Shown piece by piece: positions 10,941 to 23,842 of a DNA stretch of 64,000 nt (positions are counted from its first letter, which is position 1; each line of letters begins with the position of its first letter). A model generated the notes under the pieces. That model made no database searches. It was not told where the DNA came from and worked only from the letters and a program-made list of their open reading frames with translations. Position numbers and translations under genes: made by a program. Source of the stretch: Haematobia irritans (Eukaryota; Arthropoda; Insecta; Diptera; Muscidae); assembly GCF_050003625.1 (NCBI RefSeq), contig NC_134400.1, positions 53,448,066 to 53,512,065 of the forward strand, given 5' to 3'.

Positions 10941-12095
10941 CCACACGCATAGAAAAACCATGTTTGGACATGGACCGCATCCATTTAATGCTTATCTAGA
11001 GCATGTAATTGCCGCGAAAACCATGTATTTTGTCTTTGTAAAAATAGTTTTCGAGCGGAGAGAAATGTATGGTGGCAATAAGCATTTGAATGGTTCACAA
11101 ATACCGCAAACATGTTCTATCATTTAAATGATAGAATTTGAGACCATTAAATGGTCGGGAAAATCATATACCTGACCATTCAATTTTTTTTTACTTTTTT
11201 ACAGGGAAAAAGTATTTTATAGGTTAAGTATAGACATGTCTAGAACCATTACATGGCCATAAAGACCATTTACATTTTTTTCGTGACCATTTAATTTTTT
11301 AACTTGTTTGCAACGAAAAGAATTTTATAAAAACATTGAGCAGGTACACACGATTTTCATTTTGCGCGTCAGTCGTGTGTTGATTGTTTCTTGGAATGGA
11401 CGGAGAATACGGATTTACTGTGTTTTGTGTTAATTTATTTATTCAGAAGTGGCACGTGGTTTGATGTGAACACAAAAAAGGAATGTGTAATTGAAAAAAT
11501 GTACCTGTTTTTTGTTCTGCATTTTGCTATATGGTATCATTTATTTTTATTTGCAGTTACATGATGTCTGCGTTTGTACATTTGATGGACACGATGTAAA
11601 TATGGAATAATTATTTATTGTTGAAATTGAAATAAAATAGAGTGTGTAAAAATATATGATGTTTGCTTGAACGGCATTATAAATACAAATAAACAATGAA
11701 TTAGTTTATAAATAAATAAAAACAAACAAATAAAGTTAATTTTGTGTTTTCTTTTCTCAAGTGGCGTCCTTTTTTCGACGATGAAAAAAGTTTTTTCATA
11801 AAGATCAAAACATTTTAGGTTGTGGCAATGTTCTTTTAACTAGAAGAATAACATTTTTAATGAATACCATAACATTTTAAATCGTGACCATTGTCTTTTC
11901 ATTCAAACAAAATTCTTTTTATCAATATAATAACATTTTAGATGAGGACAATTACATTTTTCTTAGAACCATGTTCACTGAGCCGACATGGTTGCAGGTT
12001 AAAATGTTACATGGTCGCCGCAAAAGTAGCTCCTATCATATTATTTTGCTCTTCGAATATGATTGTGACAATCATGTTTCTTCTCTGCGTGCGGA
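10941..12095. mobile_element. TIR element with CCAT/ATGG word repeats
   Basis: Imperfect 25-bp terminal inverted repeats: left CCACACGCATAGAAAAACC followed by ATG, right (reverse complement) CCGCACGCAGAGAAGAAAC followed by ATG. The subterminal regions repeat 'accatt', 'aatggt' and 'acatggt' many times in both orientations; the centre (11340-11720) is plain AT-rich sequence. No transposase was seen, so it would be non-autonomous. The target duplication is unclear. Confidence 0.6.
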
Positions 12096-13783
12096 AGAAC
12101 AAATATATGGAGGCTTTATCTAAATCTGAACCGAATTTGACGCACTTAAATAGAATATTAAATAAATTCTCTGTGTCAAATATCACGTCAATTGGAGAAA
12201 AATCTTACTGAAAATGGATATAAAATTGTACCACATTTCCCATAAACTGGCCTACATTTATATGGGAGCTATATATAAATCTGAACCGATTTTAAAATGC
12301 CAAATTTGGCATGCACAGTTACAATTTGTCATGTATATACTGAAACGAAAATGTACGTGATGAGAACGAATTTTTACATGCCGGTGACGAATTTTTCGTC
12401 AAAAATGAACTAACTTAACATTTCATCCCGGTGATGAATTTTTCGTCATGGCGATGAATTGTAATTCATCACTGTGATGAACATATTGACATCCCATAGA
12501 TCATTATATTACGTCCAGGTGATGAAAGTATTTCATATATGCAATTATATTGTTCGTATCTGCGATTATTCTCTTTCATCCATGCGATGATGAAATTCTT
12601 CAAAAGTATGACTCTCCTTCGTCGTCGCTAAAACGCGATCGTCACAGCGATGAATGCTTTTCCTAAATTTGACGTAATCCATTCATCAATATGATGTAAT
12701 CGATTCATCAATTTGATATAATCGATTCATCAATATGATGTAAACCGTTCATAAATTTGATGTAATATATTCATCAATATAAGTAAATTTTGTGGTAAAG
12801 GATATGGTCGCTGCATGGAAAAATTTATATTAATGAATGGACGGGTATTATTATATTCTTCCACTCGATAATATCAATTCGTTTACATTGCGAACATTTC
12901 CGTCCTTATCACATATATATTGGCGAATGACTTATATTGGTGAATAAATTACATCAAATTGATAATGGATTATCAGAAATATTTTCTACGACACTTTTAA
13001 TAAACAATCATATTGTTTTTTGTTTTAATTAAATTTAAATTTGATTTAATTGAAATAAAGTACAACTAACGAAATAAATACAAAGCTGTTGATTTTGATA
13101 AATTGACCATCTAGATACACAAACATTTTGTTACCTTAATAGGGTTTAGATCACCATTAGCAAGTTTTATGGGTTCATCCTGTGGAGTAAAACATTTATA
13201 AAGAAGAATTTAAAAATGGATATTGTGAATTATTGTAAAATATATTCGATCCATTTAAATTTTGAACAAAATTAAGCTCATCCGTTTTCTGCTGAAATGT
13301 TAATTTTCCTTTTGAATTTTTTGTTCGTTCAATTCGTCTTTATCCTTTAATTTCCGTCCCACAACATCGTCTATTGTCTACGTGTTTAATCAAATGATTA
13401 AAATATTCGGCATTTTGGTCACATTTTTTTCCGTATATAACACTTCACGTCTTTTTGTTTTTACTCAATTTTTTGTTTTTCTTTTCACTTTCACAACTTT
13501 AATCAATTAGCTCTTTATTTCCGGCACACGCGACCACCTTTACACTTTGAACTAAACTCATCAACTGAGAAGAACCGTTTGAAATATTCTTACCGCACAG
13601 AAAAAAAAATAACATTTCTACCACACAACTACGTATGGATGTGTTATTGCATTAGTATTTAAATACATATCAACAGAGTAGATGAAAATTTTCGTCTACT
13701 TGATTACTTTTTCGTCAATTTGACGACTTAAATTGTTCTCATACATGTCGGAAGACAATTTTAAAACAACCATGTGAACCATA

Positions 13784-16409
13784 CACTGAAAGGAAAAAGT
13801 ACGTCATGAGGACGAATCTTTACATCACGGTGACGAATTTTTCGTCAAAAATGAGCTAACGTAACATTTCATCCCATTGACGATTTTTTCGTCATAGCGA
13901 TGAATTGAATTCATCCCTGTGATGAACTTATTTACATCCCATATACGACTATGTTACGTCCAGATGATGAATGTATTTCATCTATGTGATGATATTTTTC
14001 GTATCTGCGATTATTCTCTTTCATCCATGCGATGATGCAATTCTTCAAAAGTACGATTCTGGTTCGTCATCGCCACAAACGCCTTCGTCATAGCGATGAA
14101 CTCTTTCCCTAAATTTGACGTAATCCATTCATCAATATGATGTAATAGATTCATCAATTTGATGTAATCGATTCATTAGTACGATGTAAACATCAAATTG
14201 ATAAATTGATTATTAGAAACATTTTCTACGACACTTTTAATAAAGAACCATATTGTTTTTTATTTTAATTAAATTTAAATTTTATTTATTTGAAATATGT
14301 ACAACTAACGAAGTAAAAACGTATACAAAATTGCTCATACACATCTACCAAAGCTGTTGATTTTGATAAATTTAGCATCTAGACACACAAACATTCTGTT
14401 ACCTTAATTAGTGTTTAGATCACCAAGGATGAAAAGTTTTATGGGTTCATCCTGTGGAGTAAAAAAATTATAAAGAGAATTTAAAAATTGAAATTTTAAA
14501 TTATTGTAAAATATATTCGATCTTTTTAGAACAAAATTTAACTCACCCTTTTTGTGCCCAACTGTTCCTTTCCGTTTTGAGTTGTTTGCTCATCCAATTC
14601 ATCTTTATTCTTTAATTTCTTTATCCGTATTCAGTTTTCACAGAACGAAAAATGTTGCGGCATTTATCTGTAAATTTAGAAATACTTCCATAAACATATA
14701 AATGTTAAAAAAAAAATAAATTGACCAAAAAATAAAAAAAATTGTCATTTTGGTTAAATTTTTTTCCATATATAACACTTCATGTTTTTTTTTTACTTTA
14801 CTCACATTTTTGTTTTTATTTTTACTTTCACATCTTTAAGCATTAGCTCTTTATTTTCGGCACGCGCGACCACCTTTACACTTTGGACTAAACTCAACAA
14901 CTGAGAGGAACCATTTGAAATGTTCTTACCGCACAGAAAAAAAAACAATATTTCTACCACACAACTACATATGGATGTGTTATTGCATTAGTATTTGAAT
15001 ACATGTCAACGGAGTAGATGAAACTTTTCGTCTATTTGATTACTATGTTTGTAAATTTGACGACTTTTATTGTTCTCATATGTCTTGTAAGCCAATTTAA
15101 AAACAAACATGTGAACAAATGTTTGCTCAAATACTCGTTTGAGTTAAGTTAAATGTGGAGAGAGCATGAAATACCCAACAAAAATAACTTAGCTCTCATT
15201 AATAAAAGCTGTGTACAGTTATTTTAAAAACAAAACGTAGCAAGCGCATTTGGTTGTGTGTGTGTGTTTTTTTGGTAGAGAAATAAACACACATCTACAG
15301 AACGTATGAATTTTATCATCACATTGAACACTGTTTCGTCACATTGACTATTGATTCGACTTTTAGGTGTTTCAGATTAGTACTAATGGAAAAATGTAAA
15401 TTACAAACATCTATATACTATATCCCTTTCCGACCTATAGCCGGTCCACGTGGTAGATTTTCCTAAATTTTTGAATTCTGTTATTTATGTGTACATAGAA
15501 CATTTTAAATTATTAAGTTTGTTGAGTTTGATCCTGTATCCTGTTTTTTCAGGATACGTGCAATTGTTGCAGTTCGGTAAATTCCAGTAAAAGTCCGGAC
15601 GTAAAAATATCAAAAAACACAAAATAATCACGAAGTTACTGTTTGCATACAATATTTAATATGTTTTCTTATTGAAAACACTTGTTTGATGAAATATTTC
15701 ACAACTTAAAAAATTTTAATTTATTTGCAAACTTACCTCTTCCACTCATTTTTACAAATGCGCAAAGTACACTGCTGAAACTACAAAGTTAATATGAAAA
15801 ACAAATGTTTATAACGGTCCTTCACATTATTAGACAAAGAGAGTGCATACACAATTATTTTTTGCCGCTCTTATCGCAGTACATCATATATTAAAGAAAT
15901 TATAGAGACTTAAACTTACCCGCACAATTGTGCGTACACGGTCGGAAAGGGATATACACCGTATATCGTTTTATGTTTTAGTTAGCATTGAGATTTTTTG
16001 ATACACATTTCAGAGAAAAGTGTGTTTCATCAATTTGAAGATTCTTTCATCGCATTGACGAAAACCAGCATCCTTGATACATCATGAAAATAAAACACTT
16101 AAAACTTTTGTCCAACTTCTATTAATATGTGTAATTCATATATTGGGACTTCATATAAACGAAATTAATTTAAATCAAATGTTAATTTTGGTTAACTTTC
16201 GCTGAATCGGAAAGAAAATAATTTCGTCTCATAGACGAAACTAGATCATCGATGTGACGAACTATGAAAAGAACAAAAATTGACTTTGATGATTAATTTC
16301 GTCACGTGGACCACCGAAATACTCCCATGGACGAAACTTTTCATCGCATAGACGAAAACGCATTGATGAAACTCAATCGTCAAGGTGACGATCGCTTTTT
16401 CTTTCGGTG
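13784..16409. mobile_element. Inner GATGAA-word element, complete
   Basis: Ends CACTGAAAGGAAAAAG and (reverse complement of right) CACCGAAAGAAAAAGCG are flanked by TA at 13782-13783 and 16410-16411. It landed in the tip of MITE A. Its left 1.3 kb is a diverged copy of 12338-13779 and its right part is a copy of 16607-17697, so it belongs to the same family as the outer element. A 534-bp element interrupts it at 15421-15954. Non-coding. Confidence 0.75.
15421..15954. mobile_element. MITE with CCCTTTCCGACC termini
   Basis: Perfect 17-bp inverted ends including flanking TA, TATATCCCTTTCCGACC at 15419-15435 and its complement at 15940-15956. The matching position in the outer copy (about 17300-17330) lacks this segment, which confirms an insertion. 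Interior holds a hairpin around 15535-15560. No frame was recognised; superfamily uncertain. Confidence 0.75.
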
Positions 16410-16665
16410 TAGGCATTGTAATACATAGATGATCCACTATTCTCTTTAAAAAAATGTGTCAGTTCCAAAAATTAATTTTCTGACATTTCGTTTTGATTTT
16501 TTCGTAAAGAGTCAGTCCCAAACATTAATTTTCGTGCATTTGCTTTTGTGTTGCTCGTAAAGAGCAATGCTGCTCAAAATTGTATTATAATGTCTATGAT
16601 GTGAACAAATGTTTGCTCAAATTCTCGTTTGAGTTAAATTAAATTTGGAGAGAGCATGAAATACC

Positions 16666-17091
16666 CATAGACTATAGACTTTAGATAGATGATCCACTAT
16701 TCTCTTTAAAAACAATGTGTCAGTTCCAAAAATTAATTTTCTGACATTTCGTTTTGATTTTTTCGTAAAGAGTCAGTCCCAAACATTAATTTTCGTGCAT
16801 TTGCTTTTGTGTTGATCGTAAAGAGCAATGCTGCTCAAAATTAAATTTCGTATTTTCGCGGTTTTGGTCACAATTTTTTGTTCAAATATGAACTTTTAAT
16901 ATATTAATTTATTTATAAATCCTCTGTTGCATCAAACACGTTCTAATTTTGTGTAAAATTGGCAAACTACAAAAAGGAAAACGAAAGAGATTGTAAGCGT
17001 GCTCTTATTTTTCTCGTTTATTCTTAATCTTCGGAACTGTCAAAAATAGTTTGACACTCATGGCTCATCTATCTAAAGTCTATAGTCTATG
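16666..17091. mobile_element. hAT-like MITE B with perfect 27-bp TIR
   Basis: Perfect 27-bp terminal inverted repeats start CATAGACTATAGACTTTAGA. The 8-bp duplication GAAATACC flanks it (16658-16665 and 17092-17099). The empty site is present in the paralogous inner element at about 15170-15178 ('gaaatacccaac'), so the insertion is directly demonstrated. It is 426 bp long and non-coding. Confidence 0.9.
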
Positions 17092-18280
17092 GAAATACCC
17101 AACAAAAAATAACTTTGCTCTCATTAATAAAGGCAGTCTACAGTTATTTGAAAAAGGAACGTAGCAAGCGCATTTGGCTGTATGTTTTTTGGTAGAGATA
17201 TAAATACACATCTACAGATCGTGAATTTTATCATCGCATTGAACACTGTTTCGTCACATTGACGATTGATTCGACTTTTAGGTGTTTCACTTTAGTTCTA
17301 ATGAACAATTTAAATTACAATGTTTTATTTAATATTGAGATTTTTTTGACACATATTTCAGAGAAAAGTGTGTGTCATCAATTTGAAGATTCTTTCATCG
17401 CATTGACGAAAACCAGCATCCTTGATACATCATGGAAATAAAACACTTAAAACTTTTGTCCAACTTATATTTAAAATTTGGAAATCATATAATAGGACAT
17501 CATATAAACGAAATTAATTTAAATTAAATGTAAATTTTGTTAACTTTCGCTGAATCGGGAAGAAAATAATTTCGTCTCGTAGATAAAACTAGATCGTCAA
17601 TGTGACGAACTATGAAAAGAACAAAAATTGACCTTGATGATTAATTTCGTCACGTGGACTACCGAAATACTCACATGGACGAAAATTTTCATCGGTGTAG
17701 TTAGAATTTTGCATGCATGTTAGAATGTTAATTTTGCTATCTCTACAAAATTTCACGTAAATCGGAGTATAAGTTTGGCCTCCGTGGTAAATCGGGCAAA
17801 ATATATACATGGGAGCTATATCTAAATCTGAACCGATTACAACAAAATTTTGCACACTTCACGATACTATTAGTTGTACTCCTTGTGCGAAATTTGAAGC
17901 AAACCCGATTTGGCTGATATTTTGGATATTTTACTGGAGCTCCAAAAAATTCGTCTGTGAGAAATTTTAAGAAGATACGCTGATAAATATGTTACGTCAA
18001 TTATGACCAGATCGGTGATAAATATATATGGCAGCTATCTAAACCGATTTTTTCAAAATAAATAGCGATTGTCTTTGAGCCAAAGCAAAACACTATGCCA
18101 ATATTGCACACAAATTTACATATACAGACAGACATCGGTTAATCGACTCAGAATTTAATTCTAAGAAGATACGATCGGTATACTAAACGATGGGTCTCAG
18201 ATTTTTCCTTCTTGGCGTTACCACAATAGTGTTGAAGGGTATAAAGATACTAAAAAGCCAAAAATTTAACAAATTTGGAT

Positions 18281-18365
18281 TATTTTTCGGGATCCCGAAA
18301 AATCCCGGGATTCAAAATAAAAAATGCCAGGATTCGGATAAATCCCGAGTGGCAGCCCTAGTTTA
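18281..18365. repeat. ATCCCG/CGGGAT word cluster
   Basis: Several copies of 'atcccg' and 'cgggat' in alternating orientation lie between the S1 end and the next element. The same word cluster is at 63897-64000. Confidence 0.6.
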
Positions 18366-18570
18366 ACACTAAATTTAGTCACCACTAAGAGAGCCAAATA
18401 AATTTTGCATTATCTGTGCTAAAACAATATTTACGCACTCTTTACACATTAGGGATGTCATTCTAGACTTTTTTGGAATTTTGAAATGTCAATGTCAGGA
18501 TTTTTATTTTATAGCAAGAGAAACTCCAACGTAATTATGTGTGTGAACAAATCCATTGTCACTAATGATA

Positions 18571-21228
18571 CACAGAAAAAAAGGTGTCTTGTTAATTTTA
18601 GGACCAGTTTAACTCCCACATAGTTCAAAAAATTTACTGTAATATAGTTCATTTTTCGTAACCACTGCGAAAATTAACTTAGCTAAAGGAAAACTTATAA
18701 AACTTCAGTAAATGTTTTTTAGTTCACTAACTACGAAATGGGACGGATTTTTCCTTAAATAAATTTCCAATACAATAGTTAATGCATCGTTGATTGTATT
18801 ATAAAAAGACATAGGCAATATAAAAATCTTACTACGAAATGTGGACAATTTACTAAGAAAAATTTTTGTATGGAAAAAAATGTTTGTAGTAAAAATTAAC
18901 TTAACCACAGTACCGATTCGTATGGCGGCTTCCTACTGCTTATTTCGGTTTTTACTATAAGTTGGAGTATATTTCCTCACATTGAAAATTTTAGATAAAG
19001 TAGAATAAAAAGTAGTTAATTTAATCCTTGACGGGTGTATATAATTTTTTATGGATTCCTCGTAAATATTGAATATATTTTACCTTATCCTATAGATAGA
19101 ATACCAACTAATCAATAAACGTTATACTGGAAATTGAAGTGAGAAGAAATTATGAAATTATTGCATCATCTTTTTTTTTTGTTTGTGTTTGTTATTGCGA
19201 TGATGTTATGGAATGTGTGTTGTTGGTATCTTTTGTGGTGATAGTTGTTTTGTTGCAATAGCGAGATCAGAAAGGGATCATGTGTGTGTGTGGAGTTGTT
19301 TTTCTTTACATATGTGTCCTTTATGACTATTTGTGTCTTTGAGTTTTATTGGTGCATTCAGTTCTGTTGATGCATTTATGAAGCGCACACGTGGTGGGCT
19401 TGCGTGCGTTATTTGTGTTTATTAATAAAAATATTTCGTAACATTTTAGAAACTGATAAGTGAATGGTGTGATGTAAGAGAAAACAAAAACACTTTATAT
19501 TGATAAAAAAAAATAACTCTAAAATAAATCACGTATTAAGAAACTGTATAAATATTTCTATTAATAATTTAAAATCAGTGCGGTTTTAAATTGGTTTACA
19601 TAAAAATATTCATAATGAGTGGTAATAAAATGATCTATATTGACTCTACATCTGGATCACAGTACAATTTTTTGAGTCTATATTTTTATGTTATAGCGAG
19701 TCCTTAAGGTGTGTAGTAAGTTCGAGTTTAGGTGCTAAAATCAGAAATAAATCAGTAAGAAAAGTATAAAATTATACGCCTTCGATGCAAATTTAAATAT
19801 AACTTGATGGAGAATAGCTCGAAACAAGTTTTTTATAAAGTTTATATTCTTTAAATGGATTACACGATTAAGAACAGAAAATCGTTTTTAAGCTTATGTA
19901 GAACGCTGTTTTTTAATTTAATATGATGAATTGTTTTCAAGTTATTCCAATATATATAGCGGAAGTGCCTTAATTTTGAACATAACCGTATATCTCAAAA
20001 AGTCGAGCTCTTAAAAAAAACAAGTGTAAATTTGGATTCAGCAACCTCAAATTACTAAAAATTTGATATAAATTTTAAATGAACACAAAAACGGTTCAAT
20101 TTTGTTCCCATGTATTTCTAAAGAAAACTAATCATGAAAAATTGGGATTTTAGCCACTAAACTCGAACTTAATATCCACCATAAATACTAAATGCTATAT
20201 TGACAAGTGGAAATTATATCTAATTTTATATTTTTATTTCATTTATATTCTGAGAAGGATTTCAAAAATGTCCCATTTGTGCATGGATATGATTCCACTA
20301 ATGTAGTAATTGGATGATTTTTTTCAATGTGGTAAGTTTTTCGTCCATTTCTAATAAAGCCAAAATTTCTATTTATTAAAAATAATTTTCATTTGCAGGA
20401 TGACAGCAAATCTAATGGTATTTTTTGGAATCTTCTCACTGTTTAATGCTAACTAAGCTGATATCCCTATTTGCTCTAAGAAAATTCTCTTGTAAGTTAA
20501 AGATCAAAATACCATAGAATTTGATAATATTTTTATATTTTATATACCTTTTTAACTTCAGAGGCTTATGACGCAAATCCACACAACAAAAACTAGCGAA
20601 ATCGGTGAAATTGGACAAAAATGAAATGAAAATAGCAACTTATGGCATATATCTTTCATATGGATAAAAAATGGAAATTGATATTAATTAGTTTCATTCT
20701 ACTAACATAGAATATTACTCTTTTGAAGAAGCAATTACTAACTACCGAAAAGTAACAGCATACAGCGTACGAATAAACACATTTCTTTTATTGTATATCA
20801 TAAGCCATAGTTTTATGTAATATAATAATAATTTTTTGAAATAAAATACTGGTAGTTATGAAAAATTGTCTTATATTGTACGAAAAATTTCTTAGTTGTA
20901 TACAGGCTTGTTGTACCTTTAATTCCTCAATTTATTATTTTCTTTGAAAATTATACTGATAAACAGTTTATTTGAAACCAATTTCTAAATATAGGATTCC
21001 CAAAAACTTGTTCATTTTTCCGGATAGCAGGAATATTTTGAATGAGTGTAAGTACATTCTTCCCACAGCGTAGTAAGAATGAACTAAAATACGATGCAAT
21101 ACATAAACTTATTTATAAGAAAATCATGCACTTATCTAGATGAAAAAAATCTTTGGCGCCAAATCATGGTCATTCTTACTATGGGTTAGTTCATTTTTCG
21201 TAAACAATAGTAAACTTTTTTTTCGGTG
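18571..21228. mobile_element. TA-flanked CACAGAAAA element with TTCATTTTTCGTA words
   Basis: The left end CACAGAAAAAAAGGTG follows TA (18569-18570); the right end CTTTTTTTTCGGTG precedes TA (21229-21230). Subterminal parts repeat 'agttcatttttcgta' and 'aaaattaac'. Layout resembles the element at 33835-37614, including a GT-rich region (19170-19330) and splice-like signals ('ggtaagttt' at 20331, 'tttgcag' at 20392). No reading frame over 70 codons was seen. Confidence 0.6.
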
Positions 21229-21942
21229 TAAGCAAATGAATATTCTCTGAAGATTGCATGCATTAATGCATTTGGAAAATTTTCTTCTTTGGATGACACC
21301 TAATATTCTTGATTTGAATGTTTACTTTACATATTACTTTGCTCATTTGCAGGTAGCGCCAAAACATTAAACAAAAACATTGAAGATTTCGAAAGGATTA
21401 GGATTAGGCTAGAATTCAAATTGGGAAATTGTTTAGAAAATCCAGAGTTCCACAATCATAAGCATTAGTAAACAAATTTCTTATATGTAATTTCCCAAAA
21501 AAACACATGGAAAAATAAGATAATTGTGAATATTTTTCATCCAAAGGCAAATAAGAAAAGTGGAGTTTTGCCGCTAAAATTATTTCTCATTTTAGCGGCA
21601 AAACCAGAATAACATTACAACTTTTCCGGTAAATTGTATTATAACATGGTGGGGAAAGATCCAAAGCAACAATTGAATAAGTTTATGTTCTTTAAAAGAA
21701 ATTATTAAAGAAAACTAAAAGGGTAAACATGGCCATTTTAACGCGATAATACCAATTTATACCGGCCTTAAGAATTAAATTAAGTACAAAATTATTCGTT
21801 AATAAAAATTCATATTTATTTGTATTTCTAAATTAATGGTGTTACATGCTAGCAAACAATTGTTCACACCAAAATAAATTTATGTGCTGTTGTAAAATTA
21901 CTGTTTAGAATTTAAATATAATGTGCTTTTGAATGCACGCTC
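21229..21942. other. AT-rich spacer with a strong hairpin
   Basis: No gene was seen. A 16-bp perfect inverted repeat at 21565-21604 is annotated separately. A splice-acceptor-like 'catttgcag' lies at about 21346-21354. Confidence 0.4.
21565..21604. repeat. 16-bp perfect hairpin, 8-nt loop
   Basis: GTTTTGCCGCTAAAAT and its exact complement are separated by 8 nt. The hairpin is GC-richer than its surroundings and stands alone. Confidence 0.85.
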
Positions 21943-22494
21943 ACAAAAAATCGCTTCTGTAACATATACTCCCAAACATATTTTGCTTCAAGCATATATA
22001 TTTTTGGGTATTGCCCAAACATTTATATGTTTGATCTCTTCCAATATATAATATGTTTGAAAGCATATTGGTCTAAACAATATATGTTTGGGTAGTCTAA
22101 GTTCCAAACATTTTGTATTTTTGCATCCAAATTCAATAATGTTGTCTTCCAAAAAACAATATGTTATTATGTGAACATATAATATGTTTGGAAGCATTTT
22201 GCACCCAAAAATATTATATGCTTAAAAAAAATTCTCCCAAACAATATTGTGCTCAAAATTTTATTTATTTATTTATATATTTACAATCATAATGAATTAT
22301 GAAAATAAACAGGTAATATAGGTGCTAACAACATAGGTTTTCGACCCGAATGCTCAAAATTTTGTTTCTGCCCAATTGTATATTCCCCCACATCTTTCTC
22401 ACTTCCACGAGATTTTTTAGTTCTTAGCACCTTTTTCTGTAATACAAACATTGTAGAAGAAATTATTCAATTGTATGGTTTTTTTATTTTAATT

Positions 22495-22560
22495 TTACCT
22501 TTTGCCGGACGGGGATTCGAACAACGGACCACACAGTTTGTAAGGATCAAAGAAGTAGCT
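22495..22560 (-). pseudogene. tRNA-like remnant
   Basis: On the minus strand the segment ends with a B-box-like 'ggtccgttgttcgaatcccc', preceded by 'ggcttacaaactgtgtg'-type sequence that is broken upstream. It corresponds to the minus-strand tRNA-like unit of the other CATATT-word elements. The A-box half is lost. Confidence 0.5.
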
Positions 22561-22828
22561 GATCAATTACCCAAGGAAAAATAAAATGTTAATTTTGTAA
22601 TAACAAGCAACAACCACCAACTTAATTCAATATCGCTCCCTGTTAAATAGCGCTCCAAGCTACTAAACACATATAAAGGGTGACACGGTCAAAATTTGGT
22701 CAATATAAACTTGACGTATTTCTTTCAATTTTGCATTTAAAAAACCTGAACACCCCTCATTTTGAAGGTGTGTGTGTGTAGAATGTTGCTCCTATTTTGA
22801 TTTTGGAATTCACTCTTCAGTTGTCAAA

Positions 22829-23842
22829 ATGCCGTCCAAGCAAGAAGAGCAGCGTATCAAAATTTTGCTCGCGCATCGCGAAAATCCGAGCTACTCGCAC
22901 GCAAAGCTGGCAAAATCGCTAAAAGTTGCCAAATCAACCGTTACAAATGTAACGGTTGATTTGGCTGGCTGACGTTTGTCGACAGCCAGGAAGTCTGGAT
23001 CGGGGGGAAATCGAAAACCGGAAGCCGCTGAGACGACAAATAGAGTTTCCGGTAGTTTCAAGCGAAACCCTAACCTCTCTCTCCGAGATGCCGCAAATAA
23101 GCTGGGTGTATCGTCTACAACCGTGAATCGAGCCAAAAAACGAGCCGGACTATCGACTTACAAGAAGGTAGTGACTCCAAATCGCGATGATAAACAAAAT
23201 ACGACGGCCAAAGCGCGATCCCGGAGGATGATACTGACGAAGTTTGACTACATGGTAATGGACGACGAAACCTACGTCAAAGCCGACTACAAGCAGCTTC
23301 CGGGACAGGAGTTTTATACGGCAAAAGGAAGGGGAAATGTAGCAGATATTTTCAAGCACATAAAACTGTCAAAGTTCGCAAAGAAATATCTGGTTTGGCA
23401 AGCCATCTGTACCTGTAGCTTGAAAAGCAGCATTTTCATAGCTTCCGGGACTGTCAACCAAGAAATTTACGTGAAAGAGTGTTTGAATAAACGTCTGCTG
23501 CCTTTCCTGAAGAAACACGGTTGTTCCGTACTGTTTTGGCCGGATTTGGCATCTTGCCATTACGGTAAAAAGGCCATGGAGTGGTACGCCGCCATCAACG
23601 TGCAGGTGGTTCCCAAGGACAAGAACCCTCCCAACACGCCAGAGCTCCGCCCAATTGAGAAATACTGGGCTATTGTCAAGCGGAACCTAAAGAAGACCAA
23701 AAAAACTGCTAAGGACGAGCAGCAGTTCAAGGCAAACTGGCTTTCTGCGGCGAAGAAGGTGGACAAGGTGGCTGTACAAAATCTGATGGCAGGTGTCAAG
23801 CGTGAGGCCCGGCAATTCGGATTTGGAAAAGCGAAAACCTAA
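22829..23842 (+). pseudogene. DD37E transposase, one in-frame stop
   Basis: The cut-and-paste transposase of this element would bind the inverted repeats and integrate at TA. The start ATG at 22829 ('MPSKQEEQRIK') opens a helix-turn-helix region ('LAHRENPSYSHAKLAKSLKV'); a second HTH-like block is 'LSLRDAANKLGVSSTTVNRA'. The catalytic triad is visible: Asp in 'VMDDETYVK', Asp in 'FWPDLASCHYG' and Glu in 'ELRPIEKYW', with exactly 37 residues between the second Asp and the Glu (DD37E). A TGA at 22970-22972 interrupts the frame without shifting it. It lies next to a 17-bp inverted duplication (22928-22965) that has replaced part of the first HTH. Downstream the frame is open to 23842, so loss of function is recent. 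Confidence 0.9.
22928..22965. repeat. 17-bp perfect inverted duplication inside the transposase
   Basis: GCCAAATCAACCGTTAC, a 4-nt loop, then its exact complement. It falls inside coding sequence and leads into the premature stop at 22970, so it is probably a template-switch mutation and not a functional hairpin. Confidence 0.85.

Larger units (their letters stand above)
13780..16598. mobile_element. hAT-like MITE A (191 bp once its insert is removed)
   Basis: The 8-bp duplication ATGTGAAC flanks it at 13772-13779 and 16599-16606. After removal of the nested element the left end reads CATAGGCATTGTAATACA and the right end (reverse complement) CATAGACATTATAATACA. An 8-bp target duplication suggests the hAT superfamily. 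Its interior (16427-16590) is shared with MITE B. Confidence 0.7.
12338..17697. mobile_element. Outer TA-flanked element with GATGAA/TTCATC words
   Basis: The left end TACTGAAACGAAAATGTACG follows TA at 12336-12337; the right end CATCGGTG precedes TA at 17698. The interior is dense in 'gatgaa', 'ttcatc' and 'cgtca' words that can pair with each other. It is split at 13772-16606 by a MITE that carries a second element of this same family. A further MITE sits at 16666-17091. It has no coding capacity. Confidence 0.65.
12096..18248 (+). mobile_element. S1-type GTCY element, split by a 5.4-kb insertion stack
   Basis: The left part (12096-12337) has 'gagctatatataaatctgaa' and the right part (17700-18248) has 'gggagctatatctaaatctg', a 'cagacagacatcgg' tract and the terminal 'ttgaagggtataaa'. 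The two parts read as one element interrupted at 12338-17697. It is truncated on its left side. Confidence 0.65.

Noticed and set aside
23150..23799. Minus-strand frames opposite the DD37E transposase
   Set aside because: They are antisense shadows of the plus-strand transposase.
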